A stretch of 64,000 bases of DNA from Chloroflexota bacterium (GCA_030607875.1 JAUWJD010000003.1:1-64000), one strand, 5' to 3'. Shown: positions 49,456 to 59,798, numbered from the stretch's first letter. Made by a program: numbers and translations. Notes: a model not told the origin generated them from the letters alone.

Positions 49456-50961
49456 GTGAGTGACAGGTTCCTGGCTAGCTACAGAAAGGGCTTTAGTAAC
49501 CGCTTGTCCCTGCTATGGCAGCGCAAAGCGCTACAGATTGTCTTGGCCTTGTGCAGCTTTGCTGTGCCGATTCTTCTTGTGCCTCTTGCACGGAGCGAGA
49601 GCGGCGCGGACTTGTGGGTGCGCGCAGGGCTGTCTAAGAGCATTGTCGAGGAACTGTTGATACCAGCCGGCACCACAGCTTTGCAGTATGTTTTGGTTGT
49701 TGGTAGGGGCGTATACCGCAGCACTGACGATGGCGTGACCTGGTTGGCTGCGAACAACGGTTTGCCACTCGATGGATGGGGCCGTGTCGAAGTACATGCT
49801 CTTGCCGTGGACGAGGGTAATCCGTCCGTCGTCTATGCTGGCAGGCGCCACCTCGGACCGGGGGATAGCGCGTTCAGCGCTGGGCTGTATTGGACGGATG
49901 ATGCTGGCGCCACTTGGCTAGTCTCAGGCCAAGACCTGGCCGGTAAGGAGGTACAGGCTATCACCGTCATGCCGAAGCGGGCCCTTCCCCGCTTCAGCGA
50001 GGGCGGGACGTCACTGCAGTCACCCAGTCGGCATGAGCCCACAGCAGTGGACATGGTCTGCGTTGCTGCTGGTGGTGAGATCTATCGCAGTATGGACAGG
50101 GGGCGTTCCTGGTCGCGTCTTGATTGGCGCGGTGTGGAGACCAGGATATCCTCCCTGGCCATCCATCCTGAAAACCCAGATGTGGTCTATGTAGGCACAC
50201 AGGGCGGTGGACTGTATGGTACGGTTGACGGCGGGGTTTCCTGGAGTGTGATGAACGCTGGCCTGGAGGATCTCGACGTGTATGACATCGCTATCGCCGA
50301 TCCACGCTTGATGTACCTGGCGACGGATGGGGGTGTATACAAGTCCACAGATGGAGGCCGGGCCTGGACTAAGCTAGGGGGTGCAACAAGGGGAAGGACC
50401 GTCAAAACGATTGCTGTGCATCCTCAGAATGGCCGTTTTCTGTGCGTGGGTTTGCAACACGGCGGAGCCTATTGCAGCATGGACGGTGGTACACAATGGA
50501 CAGCGCTGAAGAGGGGGCTGGGCAATCTGACCGTCTTGGCGCTGAAACTGGATCCACGAGACCCATCTGTGCTGTGGGCGGGTACGACAGATGGCGTTTG
50601 GCGATATGTGTTCGGGACTCGCGTGCTTTTGACTGCTACCGCTAGTCAACCCGAGGCAAGGACTACGCCCAGACCCAGCCCTACGCGTACGGCGACATCT
50701 CGTCCGACGGATACGGTGACGAGGACGCTCCAGCCAGGTGCTACGGCTTCACCTACTGCGTCGCCCACCGCTATGCCAACGGCAACGCTGACTGCGTCTC
50801 GCATACCGAGTCCAACTGCGACGCATGTTCCAGAATCCGCAGCAACCCAAGTGCCAACGCTGACGCCCACCTTGACGGCAGTTCCTCTGCCTCCAACATT
50901 GGCACCTCCGCCTCCAACACCGGTGCCTGCGGCTCCTACGGATACACCGCAGCCGAGGTGA
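49456..50961 (+). CDS. Secreted BNR/Ycf48-like beta-propeller protein with C-terminal P/T-rich tail
   Basis: GVYRSTDDGVTWLAANNGLP, IYRSMDRGRSWSRL, GLYGTVDGGVSWSVMNAGL, GVYKSTDGGRAWTKLG repeats. Confidence 0.82.
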   Translation: MSDRFLASYRKGFSNRLSLLWQRKALQIVLALCSFAVPILLVPLARSESGADLWVRAGLSKSIVEELLIPAGTTALQYVLVVGRGVYRSTDDGVTWLAANNGLPLDGWGRVEVHALAVDEGNPSVVYAGRRHLGPGDSAFSAGLYWTDDAGATWLVSGQDLAGKEVQAITVMPKRALPRFSEGGTSLQSPSRHEPTAVDMVCVAAGGEIYRSMDRGRSWSRLDWRGVETRISSLAIHPENPDVVYVGTQGGGLYGTVDGGVSWSVMNAGLEDLDVYDIAIADPRLMYLATDGGVYKSTDGGRAWTKLGGATRGRTVKTIAVHPQNGRFLCVGLQHGGAYCSMDGGTQWTALKRGLGNLTVLALKLDPRDPSVLWAGTTDGVWRYVFGTRVLLTATASQPEARTTPRPSPTRTATSRPTDTVTRTLQPGATASPTASPTAMPTATLTASRIPSPTATHVPESAATQVPTLTPTLTAVPLPPTLAPPPPTPVPAAPTDTPQPR

Positions 50962-50962
50962 G

Positions 50963-53329
50963 TTGGGTATGCTGTCTGGGGAGAAACTTCACCACAAGGA
51001 CGGTAGGACCTGGATGACACCGCACGTCGAGGACAAGTCTAGCTATTCGGAATCGACCCTTGAGAGCGACCGCTGGATCGACTTGGCTGTCAAGGGGCTA
51101 TTGTTGGCGCTGGGCCTGATCAGCACGCACTTTATAGAAACGTACCGCACCTTTACCTGGCTGACCATCGGCGTGCTGACGTATACCTTGCTAAGTCTGG
51201 TGTTTGTCTATTTGTTTGGATTTGGCCGCAGGGTTGTCAAGCAAACCGGTCGGGCTATCCATTTTGCTTCGTATGCAGTGGACATTGCCTTTGCCAGCCA
51301 GGTGATCTATTACGGAGTGGACTTTAGCAGTGAGATGTATCTGCTGTATGCTCTACTTGCTCTAAGAAGTGCTGTCTACTATCCTTTCTGGCCTGAGGTA
51401 TTGGTCTTTCCTCTCTCCCTTGGTCCGCTCTACGTGTTGGTTCTGCGCCTTTCTGTTGGCAGTTGGTATTTTCTGACCGAAACCTCCTTTTTGCTGCGAT
51501 ATGGGCTGCTCTTTGCCGTAGTACTGGCAGCCATCTATCTGGGATGGCTCAACGAGCGCAGTCGTCTTCGCGAGGATGAGTTGCAGCGCAGCTTGGCCGA
51601 ACGGACCTTGGAATTGGACGCCAAGACGTGGGCCACGCAGCAGATGGCTGCCAACCTTGGCAACCGTGTGTTGGAGTTGCGGACCCTGCAAGAGGGCATC
51701 AAGGCTATCAACTCCGCTCTGGCACTGGAGGACGTACTGCGCCTCATCGTGGCCAATGCCTCCCAGGTTCTGGAGGGAGCGCGCTGCTCAGTTACACTTC
51801 TCGGTGATGAGCACGACGCAGTGGTGACCATGGCGTCTACCGATTGGAAGCCGGGCGCCTTAACCAGGCTTGGCACCAGGTTTGACAGGGATGCTGCCGC
51901 CTGGGTGGTGCGCGAAGGCAAGCCAGTGCTGGTCCACGATGTGAAGCAGGACAGCCGTTTCGAATCTACCGAACTGCCCATTTCTGCGCTCATCAGCGTG
52001 CCCCTCCTCTTGGGGAACGAGGCTATTGGAGCCTTGATCGCCACAGCTCCAGACAGAAATGCCTTCAGTACTGAAGATCTGAACCGGCTTAGTGCCTTTG
52101 CCGATCAGGCGGCTGTAGCAGCGTCGAACGCAAGGCTGTACGAACAGCTCGTCCAGGAGCAGAAGCAGACCGCACAACTGTATCAGCACGTCGAGGAGCG
52201 AAGGCATGGGCTAGAGGCAATCTTGCGGGGCATTGGTGATGGCGGCATCGTGGCCGATCCAGCGCTTAATCTGTTGATGATGAACCCGGTCGCCACGCGT
52301 ATCTTTCACGTCAAGCGTGACGTGACGAGCAGCCTGCCACTCTCTGAGGTCGTTCCTCACCAGGAGTTGATCGCCCTCTTTCAGGATGCGCTCAATGGTG
52401 AAGAGGGAGCTATCGTCCGGGAGATCTCGTTGCCTCACCTGAAGGATAGTGAAAAGATGCCATCTGCGGAGGGCAGGGCCGACGCGTCCATCTATCAAGC
52501 GCTGGCTTCCCCGATCCGTGGCGCAGGTGGGAAGGCGGGCGGGGTGGTGACTGTGCTTCGGGACATCACGAGTCAGAAAGAACTCGAACGAATGAAATCC
52601 AACTTCCTGTCTGTGGTTTCACACGAGCTCAAGACGCCACTACATTCTATCAAAGGCTTTGTCGAGATCATCTTGATGGGCAAGACAGGTGCGGTCAACG
52701 AAACACAGGCTGATTTTCTCGGCACGGTCCGAGACGAGACGACGCATTTACAGAACCTGATTAATGATCTGCTCGAGTTCTCACGTCTTGACTCTGGGCA
52801 AGTCAAGTTGCGCTTGACCGAGGTTTCGTTGGGGGAGATCACGCACGCGGTTACGGATAAGCTCAAGCCCTTGGCCGATCAGGGGCAGATCCAACTGGTA
52901 AGTCGCATTGACGTTGACATCCCTGCTATCCAGGCAGATCGTATGCGCATTGAGCAAGTGTTGACCAATCTCGTTCACAATGCGATCAAATTCACTCTTC
53001 CTTCTGGCACTGTGACCATCAGTGCCACAGACCTGGGGGAAGAGATTCAGGTTGGCGTCTCTGATACCGGCATTGGCATCCCCGCACCCGAACTGAACCA
53101 CATTTTTGATCGGTTCTATCAAGTTGATAGCAGCTCGACCCGACATTATCGGGGGACGGGCCTCGGGCTGACAATCTGTAGGCACATCGTTGAATACCAC
53201 CGTGGCAGGATCTGGGCGGAGAGTCAGGAGGGCAAGGGCAGTACTTTCTTCTTTGTTTTACCCAAGCACATCGTAGCCGAAGAAGATGAGTTGTTGCTGG
53301 ACTTCTTAAGCCTGCCCAAGAAAGATTAG
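50963..53329 (+). CDS. Membrane GAF/PAS sensor histidine kinase
   Basis: N-terminal TM segments; FLSVVSHELKTPLHSIKGFVEI, VLTNLVHNAIKFTLPSG, DTGIGIPAPELNHIFDRFYQVD. Confidence 0.92.
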   Translation: MGMLSGEKLHHKDGRTWMTPHVEDKSSYSESTLESDRWIDLAVKGLLLALGLISTHFIETYRTFTWLTIGVLTYTLLSLVFVYLFGFGRRVVKQTGRAIHFASYAVDIAFASQVIYYGVDFSSEMYLLYALLALRSAVYYPFWPEVLVFPLSLGPLYVLVLRLSVGSWYFLTETSFLLRYGLLFAVVLAAIYLGWLNERSRLREDELQRSLAERTLELDAKTWATQQMAANLGNRVLELRTLQEGIKAINSALALEDVLRLIVANASQVLEGARCSVTLLGDEHDAVVTMASTDWKPGALTRLGTRFDRDAAAWVVREGKPVLVHDVKQDSRFESTELPISALISVPLLLGNEAIGALIATAPDRNAFSTEDLNRLSAFADQAAVAASNARLYEQLVQEQKQTAQLYQHVEERRHGLEAILRGIGDGGIVADPALNLLMMNPVATRIFHVKRDVTSSLPLSEVVPHQELIALFQDALNGEEGAIVREISLPHLKDSEKMPSAEGRADASIYQALASPIRGAGGKAGGVVTVLRDITSQKELERMKSNFLSVVSHELKTPLHSIKGFVEIILMGKTGAVNETQADFLGTVRDETTHLQNLINDLLEFSRLDSGQVKLRLTEVSLGEITHAVTDKLKPLADQGQIQLVSRIDVDIPAIQADRMRIEQVLTNLVHNAIKFTLPSGTVTISATDLGEEIQVGVSDTGIGIPAPELNHIFDRFYQVDSSSTRHYRGTGLGLTICRHIVEYHRGRIWAESQEGKGSTFFFVLPKHIVAEEDELLLDFLSLPKKD

Positions 53330-53648
53330 AGAAAGCAGTGCTGGCCTAGAGTGTTACAAGAGGTAGCCAGAGCCGCAGGGTAGCACACTCACTGAGGCTC
53401 GGCCCATGAGAACAGTGCCCCGTCAAGCGGGACGAACCGCTGCGTGCGTCCTCTGGACTCTTGTTTTTGGGCCCAAAATGAATATATTTGAAGAAATCCG
53501 CGTTTGTTCTGTTTGAAATCGCGCATATATGAGTGGATTGTAACTCCCCTGGGAGCTGTTTTTCATCGGCTTTTCATCTCTGAGCGATAAACTTTCCTTA
53601 GGAAAGCCATATGCTACTTGTTCTAGAGAAGCCACACGAAGGGGAGGA

Positions 53649-54116
53649 GTGGTGATGGTGCTCTATGTGCGTGAGCTAACCGAAGGTGAGGAGAAGCAGC
53701 TACAGAGTTGGTCGAGGTATAATGATCCAGTGATGAGGCACCGTGCCCAGGTTATTCTCCTTTCGAGCCAGGGTTATCGTGTGCCGGAGATAGTGTCTCT
53801 TGTAAAATCCCATCCAGCCAATTTGCGCAAATGGATTCATCGTTTCAACGAGCGGGGATGTGAAGGGTTACGGACGGTGCACTCGGGTGGTCCGCGGCGA
53901 CGATTCTCGGCACAGCAAAGGGTGGAGATTGTTCGCTTAGCCGAGATGAAACCGAGAGCTCTGGGCCTCAACTATACTCGCTGGACACTGCACAAGCTGG
54001 CTCAGCAGGCTGCGAAGCGGGGCATTGTGGACGGGATCAGTCACGAATGCGTGCGTCTGATCCTCAGAGAAGCTGATTGCGATCACAAGAGGAGTGAAAA
54101 CGGCCACAGAGCATGA
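53649..54116 (+). CDS. IS630-type helix-turn-helix protein lacking the DDE transposase domain
   Basis: VMRHRAQVILLSSQGYRVPEIVSLVKSHPANLRKWIHRFNERGCEGLRTVHSGGPRRRFSAQQ; ends by ATGA overlap with the next gene. Confidence 0.75.
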   Translation: MVMVLYVRELTEGEEKQLQSWSRYNDPVMRHRAQVILLSSQGYRVPEIVSLVKSHPANLRKWIHRFNERGCEGLRTVHSGGPRRRFSAQQRVEIVRLAEMKPRALGLNYTRWTLHKLAQQAAKRGIVDGISHECVRLILREADCDHKRSENGHRA

Positions 54117-55582
54117 GAATTGCGTTGCTTTCTCCCAAATGGAACAAGAAGGCCAACGACTATCCACCCTTGGGTTTAGCCTATCTGGCTGCAGTTCTTG
54201 AGCGAGATGGCCACCAGGTGGGGGTGTTTGATTTTAGCCTTGATCCCGCCACTTCGCTAGAAGACAACGTGCAGCGTGTCTATGCTTTTGGCCCGCAGTT
54301 GCTGGGCATCACAGCGATGACGACTGTCTATCACAGCGTCTTGGATACAGCAACGCTGCTCAAAGCACACTTGGGACGACCCATTGTTATGGGCGGGCCG
54401 CACGCCACCCTGTACCCTGAACGTATCCTCAAGGAAGCACCGGTCATTGACTACGTGATTCGTGGTGAGGGTGAGAAGACGATTCTCGAGTTGGTGCGCG
54501 CATTGGAAGGCAGGAACGGGGACCTCAGTGAGATTCGAGGGCTCTCATATCGGTTCCGTGGTGAAGCTGTCTCCAATCCAGATCGGGAGTTGATCCAGGA
54601 TTTGGATGCACTGCCTTTCCCTGCACGTCATCTATTCGATTTAGAACGCTATGGTTTGTGCACACCGGAAGGGCAGCCTATGATAACGATTCTGTCCAGT
54701 CGTGGCTGTCCCTACAATTGTGCCTATTGCTTCAAGGGGATTGTCGGTCGCACCTACCGCCAGCGCAGCCCAGGGAACATTATCGCCGAGTTGCGGCAGG
54801 TGATTGACCAGTACGGAATCCGCGATTTCTACTTCATCGATGACCTGTTCACGTTGAACGTGCGGCGTCTGGATGCCCTTAGTGAGCAATTCATGGCCCA
54901 AGAACTCAACATCCACTGGCAGTGCCTGGGCCGCGTGGACCGGGTGAATGCGGAAATCCTGCGCAAGATGTACGCTGCTGGCTGTCGCCGGATTCACTAT
55001 GGGATTGAGTCGGGCAACCAAGAGAGCCTGAGGCGCATCGGCAAGGGCTTTAAGCTGGAACAGGTACGGCAGGCAGTGCGCTGGACGCGAAAAGCTGGCA
55101 TTCAGACCAAAGGATATTTCATGCTGGGCCTGCCGGGCGATACAGAGCAGACTATGCGGCAAACAGTGGATTTCGCCGTCTCGCTGAACCTCGATGAAGC
55201 GATGTTCAGCTTAACCACGCCGTTCCCAGGTACCCGGCTGTGGGACGAACTGGTGAAAAAGAGGCCAGAGACGGAGTACAGTCTGGACTTTAGCCGGGCC
55301 TACTACTATGGCAACCCTGAAGAAGAAGTCGTTCCCTTTCTCAACGTGTCAGAAGTTCCGGATGCTGTCCTGGGGCAGTGGATGGGTAAGGCACGCCGGG
55401 CTTTGGCCGAGGGCCGGGCCAGGCGGCTGTACCTGCAGGCGTTCGGCCCGAGCCTGGGACGTGTCTTGTGGCGAGTTTCGCGCTTTGAGCCTTTGCGAGC
55501 AATGGCGCGGGGTTTGCTACGATTGGGTTTCTTCAGGCGGTTCGCCAATCTGCGCGCGAGGATGGCAAGGACATGGTCCTGA
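54113..55582 (+). CDS. B12-binding-domain radical SAM protein
   Basis: PPLGLAYLAAVLERDGHQV, VMGGPHATLYPE, SSRGCPYNCAYCFKG. Confidence 0.92.
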   Translation: MRIALLSPKWNKKANDYPPLGLAYLAAVLERDGHQVGVFDFSLDPATSLEDNVQRVYAFGPQLLGITAMTTVYHSVLDTATLLKAHLGRPIVMGGPHATLYPERILKEAPVIDYVIRGEGEKTILELVRALEGRNGDLSEIRGLSYRFRGEAVSNPDRELIQDLDALPFPARHLFDLERYGLCTPEGQPMITILSSRGCPYNCAYCFKGIVGRTYRQRSPGNIIAELRQVIDQYGIRDFYFIDDLFTLNVRRLDALSEQFMAQELNIHWQCLGRVDRVNAEILRKMYAAGCRRIHYGIESGNQESLRRIGKGFKLEQVRQAVRWTRKAGIQTKGYFMLGLPGDTEQTMRQTVDFAVSLNLDEAMFSLTTPFPGTRLWDELVKKRPETEYSLDFSRAYYYGNPEEEVVPFLNVSEVPDAVLGQWMGKARRALAEGRARRLYLQAFGPSLGRVLWRVSRFEPLRAMARGLLRLGFFRRFANLRARMARTWS

Positions 55583-56577
55583 GCAAGATCGAGCGTCGGG
55601 TACGTCGGTATCGGGATCGAGCTGCTTCTCTTGGGAAGTGGCTTTCATATGTTAGCGGACGTACAAAACTGTGGACCCACCCAGATCGCATGTATCTAGA
55701 GTCCACCAGTGCCTGCAATCTGAGATGTGTGATGTGCCCCACTGGCCTGGGGTTAGTCAAGCGCCCCAAAGGTTTCATGGACTATGCACTCTTCACGCAG
55801 ATCATAGACGAGATGGCACCTCACGTGAAAACAACGACGTTGCATATCTGGGGCGAACCCTTGTTGCATCCCCGTATATATGACATGATGGCCTACTGCA
55901 ACAGCCATGGTTTGCACAGCGAGATCTCGACCAATGCGACTCTGCTGGATGAGGAGAGCGCTCGCAAGATACTGGATGCAGGCCTGGGGGCTATCTATCT
56001 CTGTCTGGATGGGGCCACACGGGAGACCTATGAGCGTGTGCGGCGCCGGGGAGACTTTGAGCAGACGCGGGAGAACATCCTCCGTTTCGCTGAGATGAAA
56101 AGCGGGCGGGGCCAAGGACCGCGCGTCAGTGTGCAGATTATTGACATAGCACCAACTTCGGTGGAGATCGAGCAGTTCAAGCATGATTGGAGTGTGCCCG
56201 GCGTGGATCGTGTACACGTCAAGGCCTTTGACTCCTGGGGGAGCCAGGTAGAGCAAATAAACGAGTTGCGTACGGACGCCAGTAGCAGGACAGTGCTGCC
56301 AGAGAAGCGCTATCACTGTCCAAACTTATGGTACCACGTCCATATCTACTGGGACGGAACACTGGTCTGTTGTGACCGGGATTTCAATGCGCTGTATCCT
56401 CTTGGTAATGTCAAAGATGGCGTGATGAAGGCCTGGAATGGGCCCAGGATGGTCGAGTTGCGACGCAAGCACCTGCAGGGCCGTCTGGATGATGTGCCTT
56501 CTTGCGGCAATTGCGTGGAATGGAGTTGGTGGAAGCCAACGCCGTTTTCGTCGCACGGCAATGCTCCTAAACGGTAA
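55573..56577 (+). CDS. Radical SAM/SPASM domain protein
   Basis: ESTSACNLRCVMCPTG, SPASM-type C...C cluster CCDRDFN / CGNCVEWSWW. Confidence 0.9.
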   Translation: MVLSKIERRVRRYRDRAASLGKWLSYVSGRTKLWTHPDRMYLESTSACNLRCVMCPTGLGLVKRPKGFMDYALFTQIIDEMAPHVKTTTLHIWGEPLLHPRIYDMMAYCNSHGLHSEISTNATLLDEESARKILDAGLGAIYLCLDGATRETYERVRRRGDFEQTRENILRFAEMKSGRGQGPRVSVQIIDIAPTSVEIEQFKHDWSVPGVDRVHVKAFDSWGSQVEQINELRTDASSRTVLPEKRYHCPNLWYHVHIYWDGTLVCCDRDFNALYPLGNVKDGVMKAWNGPRMVELRRKHLQGRLDDVPSCGNCVEWSWWKPTPFSSHGNAPKR

Positions 56578-56589
56578 GCGGAGCTGCAT

Positions 56590-58227
56590 ATGCCGTTCGG
56601 TGCGGTGAAAGCCTCCAGTTCACCACACGCCCATGCCAGCGCCGGTCTTCCCAGTCACCTTGTGTCCTCCCTTCATCCTTTCGCCTTGGAACGCACGGGA
56701 TGGAAGCTGGCACTAGTTGTACTGGGCGGGGCCCTACTGCGTTTCGTAGGACTGGGCAAGGAGAGCATCTGGCTCGATGAGGCGACCAGCCTCATGATCG
56801 CCCGCATGGACCTATCCTCAGTTGTGGCCTGGGCCGCTGCGGATATCCACCCACCCCTGTACTATCTAACTCTGCATTTCTGGCTTCATTTGGGAGAAAG
56901 CGAGTTCGCCATTCGTGCGCTCTCTGCTGTGCTGGGAGTCATCACAATTGGTGTCGTATTCGCACTAGCCAGGGAACTCTTGGGCTCACAGGTTGGCTTT
57001 CTCTCGGCAATGCTGTTTGCCTTGGCCCCGCTGCACGTCTGGTACTCTCAGGAAACGCGCATGTACGTGATGGTGACGATGCTCAGCCTCCTGGCGAGCT
57101 ACCTGATGCTTTTGGCCTTACGCAACGCTGCCCAAGCGATGGATGGACGAAAGAGAGAGCTCAGACGCTATTGGCTGGGCTACGTCTTGGCGTCTGTGCT
57201 AGCGCTCTATACGCATTACTTTGCACTTTTTGCCTTGTTCTTTTCCAACCTGTTTGCGCTGTATTGGCTTCGGCGTCATTGCTCAGGTGCGTGGCGTAGC
57301 TGGCTGCTGGCCCAACTAGCGGTTGTTTTGCTGTTTCTGCCCTGGATGCCGGTCCTCTATCGACAGGTGACTACCGGCGGTGGGGGATGGGTAGAAAGGT
57401 CTATTGGCCGGCCTTTGCTGTCTGCCCTTGTGAACACTTGGCTCTATTTCAATATTGGTCTGGACAGCCAATTGTACCCAGTAATGTTACGCCGGGCAGC
57501 CTACCTGCTGTTTGCTCTTTGTGTTCTGGCTGCAATCCTAAGAATGCTCCGTCTTGGCGAGGCGAAGTCTCGCCCGCTGTCAGGCGAGGCAAAGTCTCGC
57601 CCGGTGTTAGGCGAGGCAAAGTCTCACTATCGAGAAGGGATATTATTCTGCTTGATGTCTGCTGTCCTGCCGGTGCTTATTATCTGGGTGCTATCACAGG
57701 TCAAGCCGATGTATTCCGTTCGCTATCTGCTGCCTTTCTTTCCGCCCTACTGCATACTCGTAGCCGCTGGCATCGACAGCTTGCCACGGAGCAGGGCAAG
57801 GATCGCAGTTGCTCTACTGCTGGTGCTGACTTTATTGGTTGGAAACTGGAATGTCTGGCGTGTAGAGCAGAACGCAGACTGGCGTGGGGTGACTTTGCAT
57901 GTCCTGGCACAAGCCCAGCCTGGAGATGTGGTGCTCTTCTCGCCGCGCTGGAACGTGAAACCCTTTGAGTACTATAACCGAGGTCGTGTGGACATCAACA
58001 TGGATTTGCCCATCCCTGTGGCTGTCGATGCAGCACAAAGCGTGGTCGCCGGCATTTCGCAGCAATACCGGCGTGTGTGGCTGGTCTGGCAGCGCGGCCA
58101 TTACAGCGATCCGAATGGCATTGCCAAACAGATCCTTGACAGGCAGTATAAAGTTGTGCAAGATAAGAGTTTCCGAGGCATAGATCGGCTGATCCTGTAT
58201 GACTTGACAGTACAAGGCGAGGGCTAG
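56590..58227 (+). CDS. GT39-type polytopic glycosyltransferase
   Basis: LGKESIWLDEATSLMIARM, DIHPPLYYLTLHFWLHLGESEFAIR. Confidence 0.88.
   Translation: MPFGAVKASSSPHAHASAGLPSHLVSSLHPFALERTGWKLALVVLGGALLRFVGLGKESIWLDEATSLMIARMDLSSVVAWAAADIHPPLYYLTLHFWLHLGESEFAIRALSAVLGVITIGVVFALARELLGSQVGFLSAMLFALAPLHVWYSQETRMYVMVTMLSLLASYLMLLALRNAAQAMDGRKRELRRYWLGYVLASVLALYTHYFALFALFFSNLFALYWLRRHCSGAWRSWLLAQLAVVLLFLPWMPVLYRQVTTGGGGWVERSIGRPLLSALVNTWLYFNIGLDSQLYPVMLRRAAYLLFALCVLAAILRMLRLGEAKSRPLSGEAKSRPVLGEAKSHYREGILFCLMSAVLPVLIIWVLSQVKPMYSVRYLLPFFPPYCILVAAGIDSLPRSRARIAVALLLVLTLLVGNWNVWRVEQNADWRGVTLHVLAQAQPGDVVLFSPRWNVKPFEYYNRGRVDINMDLPIPVAVDAAQSVVAGISQQYRRVWLVWQRGHYSDPNGIAKQILDRQYKVVQDKSFRGIDRLILYDLTVQGEG
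57556..57633 (+). repeat. Three 27-bp palindromic repeat units within the GT39 CDS
   Basis: GGCGAGGCGAAGTCTCGCCCGCTGTCA / GGCGAGGCAAAGTCTCGCCCGGTGTTA / GGCGAGGCAAAGTCTCACTATCGA. Confidence 0.85.
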
Positions 58228-58232
58228 CACAG

Positions 58233-59789
58233 GTGCGGAATATGGTAGCACGTCTCGATCGAGGGAAAAACGCGAGAGCAATCCTGGTGCTTATCCTGGT
58301 TGGAGCGGCTCTGTTGCGGTTCTATGCTCTGTCGGCAGAGAGCTTCTGGTTTGACGAGACTTACAGTGTCTGGGTGGCCAGGCACAGTGTAGCCTGGCAT
58401 ATTGCCCTCAGCACACAGCGCATCTTTCCGCCATTGTACTACTTGTGTTTGCATTTCTGGCTCGCGCTAGGGAGTTCTGAGTTTGTGGTGCGTTCCTTGT
58501 CAGTGTGGGTCGGCCTTGCATCCGTCGGAGCCATTTATCTGTTAGCAAAGCAGTTGTTTGATGTCCGTGTGGGCTTGCTCAGTGCATTCTTGCTTGCCAT
58601 TTCGCCCCTGCACATCTGGTACTCACAGGAAGCTCGCATGTACATTCTGGTGGCGGCTTTGGGCCTCTGCTCTGCCTATTCCATGTTGCTGGCTCTGCAA
58701 AAAGGCAGACTGCGGCATTGGCTGGCCTATGTTTCGTGCACAGCTCTGCTTATGAACGCGCACTACTTTGCCATTTTTCTTGTGCCTTTTCAGAACGTCT
58801 ATGTGCTCTATTTGCTTCTACGGAGGCAAGCCCGCCGCGGTGTTTGGTGCCAGTGGCTGCTCAGTCAGGTACTGGTAGGTTTGCTGTCGGTGATAGGCTT
58901 GGCGGGGATCTTTAGCGCGGAATCAGGCTACTGGTGGGGATTGCTGGACACCTGGCATGGTGCACCAACTATTGCTGACTTGTTGGGTCTTGTGTTCAAG
59001 TTTAGCCTGGGGACAACGGTTCGAGGGCGGCTGATCTATTGGGGAGGACTGTTTCTCTTTGGCCTTTGCATTCTGTGGAATCTGTTTACTTTCACGCGTC
59101 GCCGATCATTGCTGTCTGGCTGGCGAGGATGGGGAATAGCTCCGGTCAAGGAATGGCGGGCCATAGACGAACTGGTGTTCGTGCTGCTGTATCTGGTGGT
59201 GCCCCTTGGCGCGGTCTTTGCCTTGTCACAGTTTCGGTCGTTCTGGGTGTTGCGCTATATCTTTCCCTTCTTGCCGCCATATTGTATACTTGTGGCTCGG
59301 GGACTATCGGGGATGCCAAGCCGGATGCGAATGTCTATGGTTGGATTGCTCCTATTGCTTTCTCTGTGGCCGATAGCAAACATCTACCGTTATGAGCAGA
59401 AGGAGAACTGGCGTGCAGCCGTCCAGTACATTGCGGCCCAAGAGCAAGCGGGCGATGTGATCCTGCTGGTGGATGAGGACATCTGGCTGCCATTTGAGCA
59501 CTACTATCACGGCTCAACACGTCGTGTGGGTATCAGCAGGGTTATTGATGACCGCGAACTTGTGGCCGCTCGCGTGGGCATGATTCTGCCAAGTCACAGT
59601 CGTATCTGGCTGGTCCTCAGCCACACTGAGAACTGGATAGTCAGAGATTACCTCGAGGCATCGCGCTACACGGAACTCGTCTCGGAAAGGGGGTTCACTG
59701 GCATACGGGTTGATCTGTTTGCCGTGCATACTGATAGCCGTACCACGCACCGGGATGGCTATGGTAATTTGCCCCCTACGCAGAGGTAG
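58233..59789 (+). CDS. GT39-type polytopic glycosyltransferase
   Basis: SAESFWFDETYSVWVARH, RIFPPLYYLCLHFWLALGSSEFVVR. Confidence 0.88.
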   Translation: MRNMVARLDRGKNARAILVLILVGAALLRFYALSAESFWFDETYSVWVARHSVAWHIALSTQRIFPPLYYLCLHFWLALGSSEFVVRSLSVWVGLASVGAIYLLAKQLFDVRVGLLSAFLLAISPLHIWYSQEARMYILVAALGLCSAYSMLLALQKGRLRHWLAYVSCTALLMNAHYFAIFLVPFQNVYVLYLLLRRQARRGVWCQWLLSQVLVGLLSVIGLAGIFSAESGYWWGLLDTWHGAPTIADLLGLVFKFSLGTTVRGRLIYWGGLFLFGLCILWNLFTFTRRRSLLSGWRGWGIAPVKEWRAIDELVFVLLYLVVPLGAVFALSQFRSFWVLRYIFPFLPPYCILVARGLSGMPSRMRMSMVGLLLLLSLWPIANIYRYEQKENWRAAVQYIAAQEQAGDVILLVDEDIWLPFEHYYHGSTRRVGISRVIDDRELVAARVGMILPSHSRIWLVLSHTENWIVRDYLEASRYTELVSERGFTGIRVDLFAVHTDSRTTHRDGYGNLPPTQR

Positions 59790-59798
59790 CAGTTTTTC

